A stretch of 64,000 nt of DNA from CAVPNY01 sp963706905 (GTDB taxonomy: Bacteria > Chloroflexota > Anaerolineae > Anaerolineales > UBA4823): the NCBI GenBank assembly GCA_963706905.1, contig CAVPNY010000018.1:277313-341312 (forward strand). Reading direction: 5' to 3'. A program made the translations under genes and the position numbers. Below the pieces are notes generated by a model. It was given only the letters and a program-made list of their open reading frames with translations. It was not told the origin of the DNA and ran no database searches. Each line of letters begins with the position of its first letter. Positions within the stretch are counted from its first letter, which is position 1. Of this stretch, positions 55,441 to 64,000 are shown piece by piece.

Positions 55441-55866
55441 TGATTGGTTGGGTACGCCTCACTCACCACCTGCTCGGGGATCCTGAATGCTAATCCAGCC
55501 TCGAGCAGTCATTGCCAGGCTGCCAACCTGACAATTCTGTAAATTTCCTGATTAAAATCTATAGCTTGCAAGAATGATAAGAAATAATCAATAATATCCA
55601 TTTAGAATTGCGCTCATTGAGTCGCCCAATCTACCTATCCAGCTCGATGATGCCAGCGCTCAATATACAAATAGGCGAAAATCGCATAATAAAGAAGGAG
55701 GATATTGATCGTTGTAACAATAATCAAACCATAAACCTTCAATATTCTTATACGGTAATTGCATGCCTTTTAGAAAGGGAAGAGAGACAATATCTCTGAT
55801 ATCTTCCTCCATCATACCAATTGTATAAGTTCAAAACAAATCAACTCATCCATTGGAGAGAAAACC

Positions 55867-58800
55867 ATGATACGTCTTTTCTCATTGTTTATACGAACAA
55901 TCATAGTTCTGGCCCTGTTAATTGGGCCTGTTTCCGCGTTATCTGGGTCTGTTTTGGCTCAAGAGCCAACGCCAAACGATAACCCTGGGCCGGGTAATAA
56001 CGGCCCAATTTCCATCAAGTCAGCAACGGTCAGCAATGGGGTTGTCCAGATCGGCGTCCATGATTATGGCAACCTGGTAGATAACAATACCGCCATCGGT
56101 TTGCAGTATGTGCCAACCGGTGGAGATGCGATTACACCAGGTTGTTGGTGCGAAGGTTGGGGCGTCGGTGATGCTACTTCCGGAGCTGCTGGCTGGGCTG
56201 ATTGGGCGGTGGGTGGATTTACTAATCTCAGCCTGGTTGATTTCACATCAACTGGCACCACAGCCATCTCGGTGGTGGATGTGGCTGGCACTCTGCCGCG
56301 TAACGCACGATTTTCATCCCTCGCCAGACACACCTTTCCTTTACGAAGTCCTGGTCACCATGGAAAATATCAGCGAGGATCCGGTCGAACCCCGATACCG
56401 GCGAGCCATGGACTGGGATATTTTTCCCACTGAATTTTCAGAATATGTGACCATCGAAACAGGTAACTCGACGGCAATGCTCTATTCAAGCGATAATGGC
56501 TTTGCCATTCCCAACCCGTTTGACGGTCCCAGTTATGTCTCGTTTGAGGGGGAGGCGGTGGATAATGGGCCAGATGACCACGGCGCCTTGTTCGATTATG
56601 GTTTCGATCCATTAGCTCCAGGCAAATCTATGAGCTTCTATATCTACTATGGGGCATCCGGCACCGAGACGGAAGCTTTGACGGCCTTAGCTACAGTCCA
56701 GGCTGAAGTTTATTCCCTGGGCCAGCCCAGTTCAGCCGATGGGCCTGATCTGGGAATACCCAACACCTTCATTTTTGGGTTCAAGGGTGTCCAGGGTGAT
56801 CCGGTCTTCCCTGAAATCGACGTCATAGGCAACGCTGTTTCGATTGCCGATGGTGATGTGACCCCATCCTTGGTTGATAACACTGACTTTGGGAGCGCAG
56901 TCCCCTCGGATGGCAGCACGGTTGACAAGTCGTTCTTCATCGAGAATCTGGGCAGCGCCGATCTGGCTGTCAGCGATATCTCCATCAGCGGCGACAATGC
57001 GGGAGATTTCAGCCTCTCCGGGATTGTCCTGCCGGCAACCATTGGTCTGGGTGAGTCGGTTGAATTCGTGGTTACTTTTGATCCCAGCGCACTCGGTTTG
57101 CGCACCGCCGCGGTCAATATCACCAACACCGATGCGGATGAAAATCCATACGATTTTGCCATCCAGGGGATGGGCAACACCCCGCCAGTGGCGCAAGATG
57201 ATGAATACACTGTGGCGCAGGACAGCGTCGACACCCTGCTGGAGGTGCTGGCCAATGATAGCGATGCCGACAGCGACCCGTTGACCATCAGTGCGGTGGA
57301 TGATCCAGACCATGGGACGGTGGTCAACCAGGGCACGCAACTGCTCTACACGCCCGAGGCGGGGTACACTGGCGAGGATAGCTTCGAATACACCGTCTCA
57401 GATGGGCAGGGTGGCACCGACGTCGGCATGGTGACGATCACGGTGGCGGCTGGCAATATCCCGCCTGTGGCGCAGGATGATGAGTATACCTTGGCGCAGG
57501 ACAGCGTTGATAATCCGCTGGATGTGTTAGCCAATGATAGCGATGCGGACGGCGATCCGTTGACCATCAGTGCGGTGGATGACCCTCTGCATGGCAGTGT
57601 GGTCAACCAGGGCACAGAGTTGCTCTACACGCCCGAGGCGGGGTACACTGGCGAGGATAGCTTCGAATACACCGTCTCAGATGGGCAGGGTGGCACCGAC
57701 ATCGGCATGGTGACGATCACGGTGGCGGCTGGCAATATCCCGCCTGTGGCGCAGGATGATGAATTCACTGTAGCGCAGGACAGCGCAGACAACCCGCTGG
57801 ATGTGTTAGCCAATGATAGCGATGCGGACAGCGACCCGTTGACCATCAGTGCGGTGGATGATCCAGACCATGGGACGGTGGTCAACCAGGGCACGCAACT
57901 GCTCTACACGCCCGAGGCGCGGTACGTTGGCGAGGATAGCTTCGAATACACCGTCTCAGATGGGCAGGGTGGCACCGACGTCGGCATGGTGACGATCACG
58001 GTGGCGGCTGGCAATATCCCGCCTGTGGCGCAGGATGATGAGTATACCTTGGCGCAGGACAGCGCAGACAACCCGCTGGATGTGTTAGCCAATGATAGCG
58101 ATGCGGACAGCGACCCGTTGACCATCAGTGCGGTGGATGATCCAGACCATGGGACGGTGGTCAACCAGGGCACGCAACTGCTCTACACGCCCGAGGCGCG
58201 GTACGTTGGCGAGGATAGCTTCGAATACACCGTCTCAGATGGGCAGGGTGGCACCGACGTCGGCATGGTGACGATCACGGTGGCGGCTGGCAATATCCCG
58301 CCTGTGGCGCAGGATGATGAGTACACCTTGGCGCTAGACAGCGTTGATAACCCGCTGGATGTGTTGGCCAATGATAGCGATGCCAACAGCGACCCGTTGA
58401 CCATCAGTGCGGTGGATGATCCAGACCATGGGACGGTGGTCAACCAGGGCACGCAATTGCTCTACACGCCCGATCCTGGCTATACCGGCGAGGACAGCTT
58501 CGAATACACCGTCTCAGATGGGCTGGGTAGCTTCGATACCGCCGCGGTGACGATCACGGTGACTCAAAGTGGAGGGGTTCTCTACCTGCCTTTTGTGTTG
58601 AAAGATGGTCTAGGGCCGTTATATAAGTATTTCGAAGATTTTGAGGACGGGATCGGGAATGAATGGTCAGATCAGGGGGTCATAGCTGCACCCAACGATC
58701 AGGCTTACTTGGGAGAGTTCGGAAACGAAGAGATCCACCTGACTCTCGACGATCTGCCAGAGCACAATCAGGTGACAGTATCCTTTGACCTGTATATCCT

Positions 58801-59149
58801 ACGCTCCTGGGATGGCAACAGCACCAACATTGGGCCAGATATCTGGGGCTTCGGTTTGCTGGATGATCAACCTTCGTTACAAACCACCTTCAGTAACTGG
58901 TCATTCTTTACGCAAGCCTATCCAGACGAATATCCCGGCGGCATTAACCCAAATCAAACTGGTGCGGTGGCGGTCAATGCCCTGGGGTATTATTATCAGG
59001 GCACCCCTCTTGACGCAACTTATCACGTGAGCTTCACCATCGATCATATCGGCACCACGCTCGAGCTGGAATTCTTTGCCGATGGCCTGCAAGCACTGGA
59101 TGACGAATCCTGGGGCCTGGACAATGTGGAGGTAGTCATTTCAAGATAA
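55867..59149 (+). CDS. Giant secreted protein with five cadherin-like repeats, frameshifted
   Basis: ATG 55867 (GGAGAG upstream) encodes a signal peptide ending SVLAQEP. The first frame fails at about 56297; the second continues with RVTHDFHPSPDTPFLYEV, so one base is extra near 56294-56300. The joined product is about 1094 residues. In order, it has an N-terminal beta domain, a choice-of-anchor-type domain (FFIENLGSADLAVSDISI), and five nearly identical 93-residue Ig/cadherin-like repeats (PPVAQDDEYTxAQDS, ANDSDADSDPLTISAVDD, EDSFEYTVSDGQGG). A hydrophobic LYLPFVLKDG and a C-terminal lectin-like beta domain close the protein. It is probably a surface adhesin. Confidence 0.8.
57181..58575 (+). 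repeat. Five tandem 279-bp in-gene repeats
   Basis: Units begin at 57181, 57460, 57739, 58018 and 58297, each 279 bases (93 codons). Units 2-4 are nearly identical; the first and last diverge most. Such identity implies recent amplification or gene conversion, and the copy number may vary between strains or be collapsed in assembly. Confidence 0.9.
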
Positions 59150-59204
59150 CCGGTCAATGATTTGATTTTGCAAGGATAGCAAACGAATTTGTTGAAGGCT
59201 AAAC

Positions 59205-59248
59205 AAAACCGGGTTTCCTGAATGTTCATAAGGAACCCGGTTTTGATT
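59205..59248 (+). terminator. Rho-independent terminator after the repeat protein
   Basis: AAAACCGGGTTTCC pairs with GGAACCCGGTTTT (one bulged T) around TGAATGTTCATAA, followed by GATTTT. It is a strong stem with A/T tails. Confidence 0.85.
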
Positions 59249-59262
59249 TTAAAGATCTCCAA

Positions 59263-59277
59263 TGATAATGGTTATCA
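59263..59277. promoter_or_regulatory. Fur-family-type operator
   Basis: TGATAAT-G-GTTATCA is a 7-1-7 inverted repeat with 6 of 7 pairs matching, very close to the Fur/Zur/PerR box consensus. It lies 42 bases before the ATG of the DDN-like gene. Control by a metal-dependent repressor is inference. Confidence 0.5.
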
Positions 59278-59318
59278 TATTCGGGTATTTGCTTATTTTC
59301 TGATATAGAATAGAAGTT

Positions 59319-59858
59319 ATGCATGTGAACTTGCCAAGGTCTTATTATGGAAAACCCCGCCCCTGGCAGCGCCTGATCTTGCGGCTGGCGGCTCTCCGCC
59401 CTATCTCCTGGGCGCTTGCATACCTGCTGCCGCGCCTGGATCGTTGGGAGCTGCGCCGCTCAAACGGAGAGCACAGCCTGACCACGCTGATCACCGGGCT
59501 GCCACTGATTACCCTGCACACGACCGGCGCCCGCAGCGGCCTACCGCGCAGCACTTTCCTGATAGCTATTCCATACGATGAGAACATCGTGCTGATCGCC
59601 TCGTATTTTGGCAGTCAACAACACCCGGCCTGGTATCACAACCTGTTGGCCCATCCAGAAGTCCAGGTCAGCCTGAATGGGCGGACAAAAACCTTCCTGG
59701 CGCGCCAGACCAGCGGTGCAGAACGCCAGGCCTGCTGGGAACAGGCGGTCAGCCTGTATCCTGGCTTTGAGGCCTACCGCCGCCGCGCCAAAGGCCGCGA
59801 GATCCCGGTGATGGTGCTGGAGCCGCTTCTTCCGAACCTCCCGCCGGATCATTTATAA
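59319..59858 (+). CDS. DDN-like (probably F420-dependent) nitroreductase-family protein, copy 1
   Basis: A 179-residue protein. The split-barrel core shows LITLHTTGARSGLPRSTFL, IPYDENIVLIASYFGSQQHP and WYHNLLAHPEVQVSLNG, the signature of the deazaflavin-dependent nitroreductase (DDN) family. These enzymes use reduced coenzyme F420 to reduce quinones or nitro compounds; the N-terminal amphipathic part may touch the membrane. TAGAAT at 59306-59311 is 7 bases before the ATG, so the mRNA may be leaderless. A Fur-type box lies upstream. Confidence 0.85.
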   Translation: MHVNLPRSYYGKPRPWQRLILRLAALRPISWALAYLLPRLDRWELRRSNGEHSLTTLITGLPLITLHTTGARSGLPRSTFLIAIPYDENIVLIASYFGSQQHPAWYHNLLAHPEVQVSLNGRTKTFLARQTSGAERQACWEQAVSLYPGFEAYRRRAKGREIPVMVLEPLLPNLPPDHL

Positions 59859-59902
59859 AATAACCGCGTGATCCGGATCCTAACCTCAAGTTAACTTAGA
59901 AA

Positions 59903-60262
59903 AAATCAGCGTTATTCAGCGTCCAAATTGTTGTATATTAACAAGGATATCCGCGCCATCCGCGTGCATCCGCGGCCATTTCCAATTTCTGAAAGAAATC
60001 AGTGTCATCAGCGTTATTCAGCATCCAAGTTCTTGTATATAAAAAGGATATCCGCGCCATCCGCATGCATCCGTGGCCATTTCCAAGGCTGGAAAGAAAT
60101 CAGCGACATCAGCGTTATTCAGCGTCCAAGCTCTTGTATGTAAAAAGAAAATCCGCGCCATCCGCGGCCATTTCCAAGGTCTGAAAGAAATCAGCGACAT
60201 CAGCGTTATTCAGCGTCCAAGTTCTTGTATGTAAAAAGAAAATCCGCGCCATCCGCGAATAT
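59903..60262 (+). repeat. Non-coding tandem array of about 101-bp units
   Basis: Four units: the shared GTTATTCAGC begins at 59911, 60013, 60114 and 60205 (spacings 102, 101, 91; the third unit lacks about 10 bases). Each unit contains GTTATTCAGC, a TTGTAT segment, ATCCGCGCCATCCGC and GGCCATTTCC. Short frames within it are not genes. A related ATCAGCGTTTATCAGCGTCC lies alone at 29941, and ATCAGCGTTTATCA at about 40216. Confidence 0.85.
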
Positions 60263-60294
60263 CCACCTCCCATGCTCTTAAGGAACAACCACCC

Positions 60295-60970
60295 TTGACC
60301 AAATCCTTCCCCAAATGGCCCCTGCCAGTGTGCATCATTTCTCTACTCTTCCTCAGCCTCGCCTGTGCCCTGACCTCGTCACAGGTTGAAATCCAGCCAG
60401 CTGTCGTGGCTCCAACCTCGCTCACCCCCATCATCCCTACAAATCCCCCCACCAGCCCGCCCGTAGAGCTACCCACCCCGACACAACGCAGCCCCTGCAC
60501 CGCCCACCCCGACCGAGATGCCTCCTGCGCCCGGTCTGCCCCCCCTTGACCAGAGCGACCTGGCCTCCGTGATGACCTGGATGAACGCCCTCCTGATGGC
60601 CCAATCTGCGACGGACATCGACCAGGTGGTCGGTCCTCAAGGCGCCTTGTTCGCCCCCTATGCGGTGGGCGCTTACCCGCCCGGCTATGACAACGGAGCG
60701 GAGATCGCCGCCGAGCTGGAGAAAGCCTTCACGGGAGCGCAGCCGGCCTGCCTGGGATACGATCCCAATTTCGGGACTGCGCCGGATAAGGCAGCCCTGT
60801 ACGTCCAGGGCTTGAATTTCGACTGGCCCGCCCTGGGTTTGCCCGGCGATGTCACCGATATCACAACCTTCCAGTTCTTCAACCTGGAAGGGAGCTGGCA
60901 GCTGATCTTCATTGTCCCCATGCCGGAATGGGGATTGCCGGACATGAACAGATTGCTGCCGTGCCCGTGA
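60295..60970 (+). CDS. Lipoprotein, frameshifted
   Basis: Starts at TTG 60295 (AAGGAA upstream). The signal ends in the lipobox LSLAC, then a Pro/Thr linker. The frame closes at 60549, but coding continues in another frame as APAPPTPTEMPPAPG and on to GSWQLIFIVPMPEWGLPDM; removing one base near 60481-60486 joins them into about 224 residues. The C-terminal domain (about 120 residues) is alpha/beta and unrecognised. It is likely membrane-anchored outside the cell. Confidence 0.65.
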
Positions 60971-61059
60971 AGAATGCTGAATACGGTATACTGTATTCAG
61001 TATTCTGGCAAAAGACTACTTCCAACTTCTAGCTATCGACTGTACAAAGGAGCTCCCAT

Positions 61060-61638
61060 AACTTCGTCCCTACGAAAACCGAAGAGAACCTGCGCCAGGG
61101 TTTCAAATACTTCAACCGCTTCATGGTTTTCTGGTGGCGGCTGGGGATGGGCCCGTATTTCAACCGCCCGGAGCTGAGCGGCAGCATCATGGTGATCACC
61201 CACACTGGGCGTAAAAGCGGGCTCCAAAGGCGCACACCGGTTAATTATGCCCTGCTCGACGGCGAGGTCTACTGCACCGCCGGTTTTGGCGCCGGGACGG
61301 ATTGGTATCGCAACATTTTGGCGAATCCCCAGGTAGAAGTCTGGCTTCCGGAAGGCTGGTACGAGGGCGTTGCCGAAGATATCTCAGACGACCCCGATCG
61401 CCCCTTCTATATGCGCCAGGTGCTGATCGGCAGCGGGTTTGCTCCCGTGCTGCCGGATTGATCCGGTGAAGATGAGCAACGAAGAGTTAGCCCCGCTCAC
61501 CCAGTCCTACCGCCTGGTGCGCATCCGCCTGGTGGTGCCACGCACCGGCGCGGAGGGCCGGGGGACCTGGTCTGGGTGTGGCCGGTGGCTACCTCGGTCT
61601 TGCTCGGGATGCTGTTGCTCCGCCGGCGGCGCCGCTGA
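61060..61638 (+). CDS. DDN-like (probably F420-dependent) nitroreductase-family protein, copy 2, frameshifted
   Basis: Homology begins upstream of the first ATG (61123) with TEENLRQGFKYFNRFM, but no start codon is found in frame; AAAGGAG at 61046-61052 suggests the true start near 61058. The core has IMVITHTGRKSGLQRRTPVN, YCTAGFGAGTDWYRNILANP and VEVWLPEG. After GSGFAP the coding frame shifts (about 61446-61455) into RIDPVKMSNEELAPLTQSYR and again (about 61553-61563) into a hydrophobic tail (VWVWPVATSVLLGMLLL) ending in Arg residues. Intact, it would be about 193 residues with a membrane tail. Confidence 0.65.
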
Positions 61639-61647
61639 GCAGGTGGG

Positions 61648-63139
61648 ATGCCTGTCCTATTGAACGCAGTCGAATTCTACCTTTTTGCTCCTATCTGGCC
61701 GCCCTGCTCCTGGCCGGCTGCCGGCGTTGACCAACCCTGCGCAACCCAACCAGCCTGCCGTCCCTGCGTCGTCTGCCGATCAGACAAAAACGGTTCAGGT
61801 CCCCGCGGTGCAGACACCCGCTGTCAGATCTCGATCACACCGGTTGCCTCTCCCGTCCCTTTCACCCCACTCCCTTCATCAGCCGTTAAATCGCTAGCAG
61901 TTGAGCTTGACCAGACCCCAGTGGTGGATCCCCGACGCTTTCTGCGCTCGAGCCGCTCACCCTTGAACCGGTGCGTCACCGCCCCGTTGATCATCCTGGG
62001 GGATTGGTCGCCCGATGGCGCTTTCCTGCCGGTTTACACTTTCACCGCGCAACAGGTGTCCGAGCTGAACCTGGCGCCGGAAGGTCCGCTGGCTTATCCG
62101 CCGGTGGCGCTGCGCTTCCTGGAGGCGAGCAGCGGTCAGGTTTCAGTACCCCCGCCCGGCGCTGGTAGGGGCGGAATCATTGGCCTGGCTGCCAGACGGC
62201 GCGGTGGCGGTGCGCGAGGCAAACGGCTGGTGGAGCGGCCTGCCCTGTTCTGGTGATTTCCAGCCGGTGGCTGATCCGCAGGGCCTGGCGCCCTACTTCA
62301 CTGACCCGGGTCTCTCTCCGGACGGCCGTTACCGCGCCAGCCGCTTCTTTGACGTTCGCGATAGCATCGTCTATAACGAGACCACCCTGACTGCCGTCGA
62401 CAGCGGCGAGGCTCTCCAGACGATCGTCTGGCAGCAGGAGGAGCGCCTTCGGCGATTGGGCGGAGGCCGGCCCCGGCGGGCGCTGGTTGGATAGCCATTA
62501 TTTCTTGATCCCCAAGACTTCGGACCAGGGACCCCTGCTGGTGGGAGGCCAATCAGCGCATTATCCGGGTTTGTCCCGAATTCTTTGGCGAGAGCTTTGC
62601 CCCTTGCACTCCCCAGGCTTGCCGCCTCTACCGGGCAGATGCGCTGGTTGACCCGGCTGAGGCGCTGCACCTGCTCCTGCAGACCAGCGATATCGATACT
62701 GGCGCCAACAGCCTGCGCCTGTATCATGGGGAAAACGGTGAGGTCGAAACGCTGCCGCTGGCTTATCCCTGGGTACAGCCCTTCTCGCCAGCTGGGGATT
62801 GGCTGATGCTCGACCAGGACGGGAATTATCCAAGCTTGTGGTTCCGCCTTCCTCGACCCGCCTGGGGATGCCCTACAACTCTTCCTGAAGGGGGCACGTG
62901 AATTTTCCTTGGCGCCACAGGGCGGGGCGATCGCCGTGCGTGGACCGCAGGAGAATCAGGTGGTTCTGGTTTCTTTCCCGCAGGGAGAGCCAGTTGCAGC
63001 CTGGACTACCCCCGGTTACCCATACGGTTCGCTGGCGACCTGGGCGCCGCAGGGCGGGCACCTGGCGGTGCTGGGCTATGCATCTGGCAATCAGGACAGC
63101 GCCTTGTTCTTAATAAATATGCCTGTGCAGGGAGAATAA
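61648..63139 (+). pseudogene. Lipoprotein with PD40/WD-like propeller, many frameshifts
   Basis: A lipobox YLAALLLAGC appears in one frame at about 61690-61725, followed in another frame by a Pro/Thr/Val linker, then a propeller-like body spread over at least five frame segments. The segments include LIILGDWSPDGAFLPVYTF, GLAPYFTDPGLSPDGRYRAS, YPWVQPFSPAGDWLMLDQDG, FSLAPQGGAIAVRGP and YGSLATWAPQGGHLAV. The SPDG/APQGG strands are typical of PD40 (TolB-like) blades. Either the gene is decayed or local sequence quality is poor; the number of indels is the highest in the window. Confidence 0.55.
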
Positions 63140-63222
63140 TTATCGACAACGGTTTGATTTGACGGAATTCTCGAGATATCTCTGTGTCTCTTTGGTAAGC
63201 TCAGAAGAAAAGGAGTTGCTCT

Positions 63223-63438
63223 ATGTCTGGCGACGGGGGAGGTAACCTCATCATCATTGGGTCCATTCTGTTCATGGTCATCTTTTTGGTCTTGTGGATC
63301 GGCAGCCTGATCTCGGTATATCAGGATGCTGAAAAGCTCGGGAAAAGCGGCTGCATCTGGCTGCTGCTGCTGTGGTTTACCTGGCCGATCGGCCTGATCG
63401 CCTACCTGGTGGTGCACGACAAAGAAGTCAGGCTCTAA
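63223..63438 (+). CDS. Small two-helix membrane protein (PLDc_N-like)
   Basis: A 71-residue protein with AAAAGGAG upstream. Two hydrophobic helices flank a short polar loop (SVYQDAEKLGKSGCIW), followed by WPIGLIAYLVVHDKE, which resembles the small PLDc_N-type membrane domain. Its function is unknown. Confidence 0.7.
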   Translation: MSGDGGGNLIIIGSILFMVIFLVLWIGSLISVYQDAEKLGKSGCIWLLLLWFTWPIGLIAYLVVHDKEVRL

Positions 63439-63451
63439 ATTGGAGCTTTTT

Positions 63452-63486
63452 GAGACCTGTGAGGTTTTCAAAACCTCGGAGGTCTC
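63452..63486. repeat. Palindromic intergenic element, copy 2
   Basis: GAGACCTGTGAGGTTTT and AAAACCTCGGAGGTCTC pair with one mismatch and one wobble around a short loop. The core is shared with the element at 14349-14380. Confidence 0.6.
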
Positions 63487-63567
63487 AGAGAGTTCTCTAA
63501 CGTCTTATTGTAAGATCTATTCTGATACAATAAGTGGACTATCCAATAATTCCAGGAGGCAAATCGA

Positions 63568-63987
63568 ATGGCTGGAGAAACCGGCTGGCGTCACCTTGAT
63601 CGCCGTTATCTTCATCGGTTTGGGGATTCTGTCCCTGTTATGGAGCGGGTTGGTTTTCGGGGTCGGCGGGCTGTCCTTCCCTGTTCGCAAATTTATTCAA
63701 CGCAGAAAACATTGCGACTTTTAGCACCACCAGTACCTGGGCGGGCTTCCTGGGCATCCTGGCCACGGCTTTGCAGATCGTGGCTGGCTTCGGCTTGCTG
63801 GCGCTGGAGAAAATGGGCCTGGATTCTTGCCCTGGTCAGCATCGCCGTAACGATCGTTGAAGGTCTGGTAGGTATGTTCAGCAACGGATTATTTGTTTTG
63901 CTGTGTGGCGTTTTCGGATTGATGATCCCGATTGCCATGCTGATCTACCTGCTGCGCCGTGAGACCCGCCGCGTTTTTGGGATGTAA
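63568..63987 (+). CDS. Membrane protein, frameshifted
   Basis: ATG 63568 follows AGGAGG (8 bases). A sensible membrane protein runs through three frames: GVTLIAVIFIGLGILSLLW, then SLFANLFNAENIATFSTTST and WAGFLGILATALQIVAGFG, then WILALVSIAVTIVEGLVGM to YLLRRETRRVFGM. Breaks lie at about 63575, 63680 and 63825. There are about four helices. No family beyond a generic small membrane protein is recognised. Confidence 0.55.
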   Translation: MAGETGWRHLDRRYLHRFGDSVPVMERVGFRGRRAVLPCSQIYSTQKTLRLLAPPVPGRASWASWPRLCRSWLASACWRWRKWAWILALVSIAVTIVEGLVGMFSNGLFVLLCGVFGLMIPIAMLIYLLRRETRRVFGM

Positions 63988-64000
63988 TTCTACCGGTATT

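Larger units (their letters stand above)
55276..55866. other. Non-coding, AT-rich spacer
   Basis: A 590-base gap holding two hairpins (55347-55379 and 55415-55440) in its first third. The rest is AT-rich with short chance ORFs only. The promoter of the giant repeat protein at 55867 presumably lies near its end, where I see no clear consensus. Confidence 0.6.

Noticed and set aside
55608..55799. A 63-codon ORF in the spacer before the giant repeat protein
   Set aside because: AT-rich, no ribosome site, codon use unlike neighbours; probably chance.
57346..58452. Four minus-strand 89-codon ORFs at regular spacing
   Set aside because: They are the antisense of the repeated adhesin domain.
57181..58575. 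CRISPR or transposon array
   Set aside because: The 279-base period is in frame and encodes a protein domain; it is an in-gene repeat.
59928..60143. Small plus-strand ORFs within the tandem array
   Set aside because: Their translation only repeats the DNA unit and shifts frame between units; no ribosome site.
59903..60262. CRISPR array
   Set aside because: Units are about 101 bases and similar along their whole length, without short repeats separated by unique spacers.
1..64000. tRNA, rRNA, tmRNA and RNase P genes
   Set aside because: No cloverleaf with GGTTCGA-type T-arm and CCA end, and no rRNA-like block, was noticed on either strand by eye.

Overview
The window looks like a chromosome segment from a member of the Chloroflexota, most likely class Anaerolineae, and probably from a draft or metagenome-assembled genome. 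No rRNA or tRNA gene was found, so this rests on gene content and style. The signs are two DDN-like (probably F420-dependent) oxidoreductases, a ComB-type phosphatase, many secreted repeat proteins (RCC1, FG-GAP, cadherin-like, LysM plus Pro-rich), short hydrophobic LP-L tails on secreted proteins, and fairly high GC. A striking general feature is the number of single-base frameshifts, often in G, C or T runs. They hit otherwise well conserved genes (kdpA, a TetR regulator, hicB, a GNAT gene) and become dense after about 60 kb. Many are probably assembly indels, so broken genes are reported with that caveat.

Layout. 1-3.6 kb: partial epoxide-hydrolase-like gene, a conserved unknown, and an SDR epimerase divergent from a TetR regulator. 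3.8-12.8 kb: a complete kdp potassium module (small membrane ORF, kdpF, kdpA, kdpB, kdpC, a stand-alone DUF4118-GAF protein, kdpD, kdpE). 12.8-18.2 kb: a minus-strand accessory block with a KNTase/ANT(4')-like nucleotidyltransferase, YccF, a HicAB toxin-antitoxin pair, a Cas4-like PD-(D/E)XK protein, and a 772-residue methyltransferase-like protein with zinc-binding Cys pairs and an apparently lost catalytic DPPY motif. This nuclease/dead-methyltransferase pair is the best candidate for an undescribed system. 18.2-24.8 kb: lipoprotein, nested insertion-sequence remnants, a secreted repeat protein, two helix-hairpin-helix proteins, comB and a DUF5661 protein. 24.8-29.8 kb: a very large membrane/phospholipase-D-like protein, an aldo/keto reductase and a CHRD protein.

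30-38.6 kb: a PadR regulator with a clear promoter and palindromic operator heads a long run of small membrane proteins. This contains three tandem paralogues of an unrecognised family (shared GEGWCYQ-type C-terminus) and two tandem FG-GAP proteins. 38.6-39 kb: a promoter, structured leader, 20-codon ORF and intrinsic terminator ahead of a RIO1-type kinase gene, a good candidate small RNA or attenuator. 40-45 kb: secreted and LysM proteins, an EamA transporter, an ICMT-like methyltransferase, a beta-helix-like protein and a zinc-ribbon membrane protein preceded by a branched RNA-like structure. 45.4-51.6 kb: a GH31 glycosidase, a three-gene membrane operon and a double-GNAT protein. 51.6-59.2 kb: a 14-repeat RCC1 protein, a membrane PLD-like/lamin-tail fusion and a giant secreted protein with five near-identical 93-residue repeats. 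59.2-64 kb: a DDN-like protein behind a Fur-type palindrome, a 101-bp tandem repeat array, lipoproteins, a second DDN-like gene and small membrane proteins.

Functionally, the window combines potassium homeostasis with osmotic sensing (kdp), cell-surface and exported proteins, and a defence-like island. Most other genes are lineage-specific.
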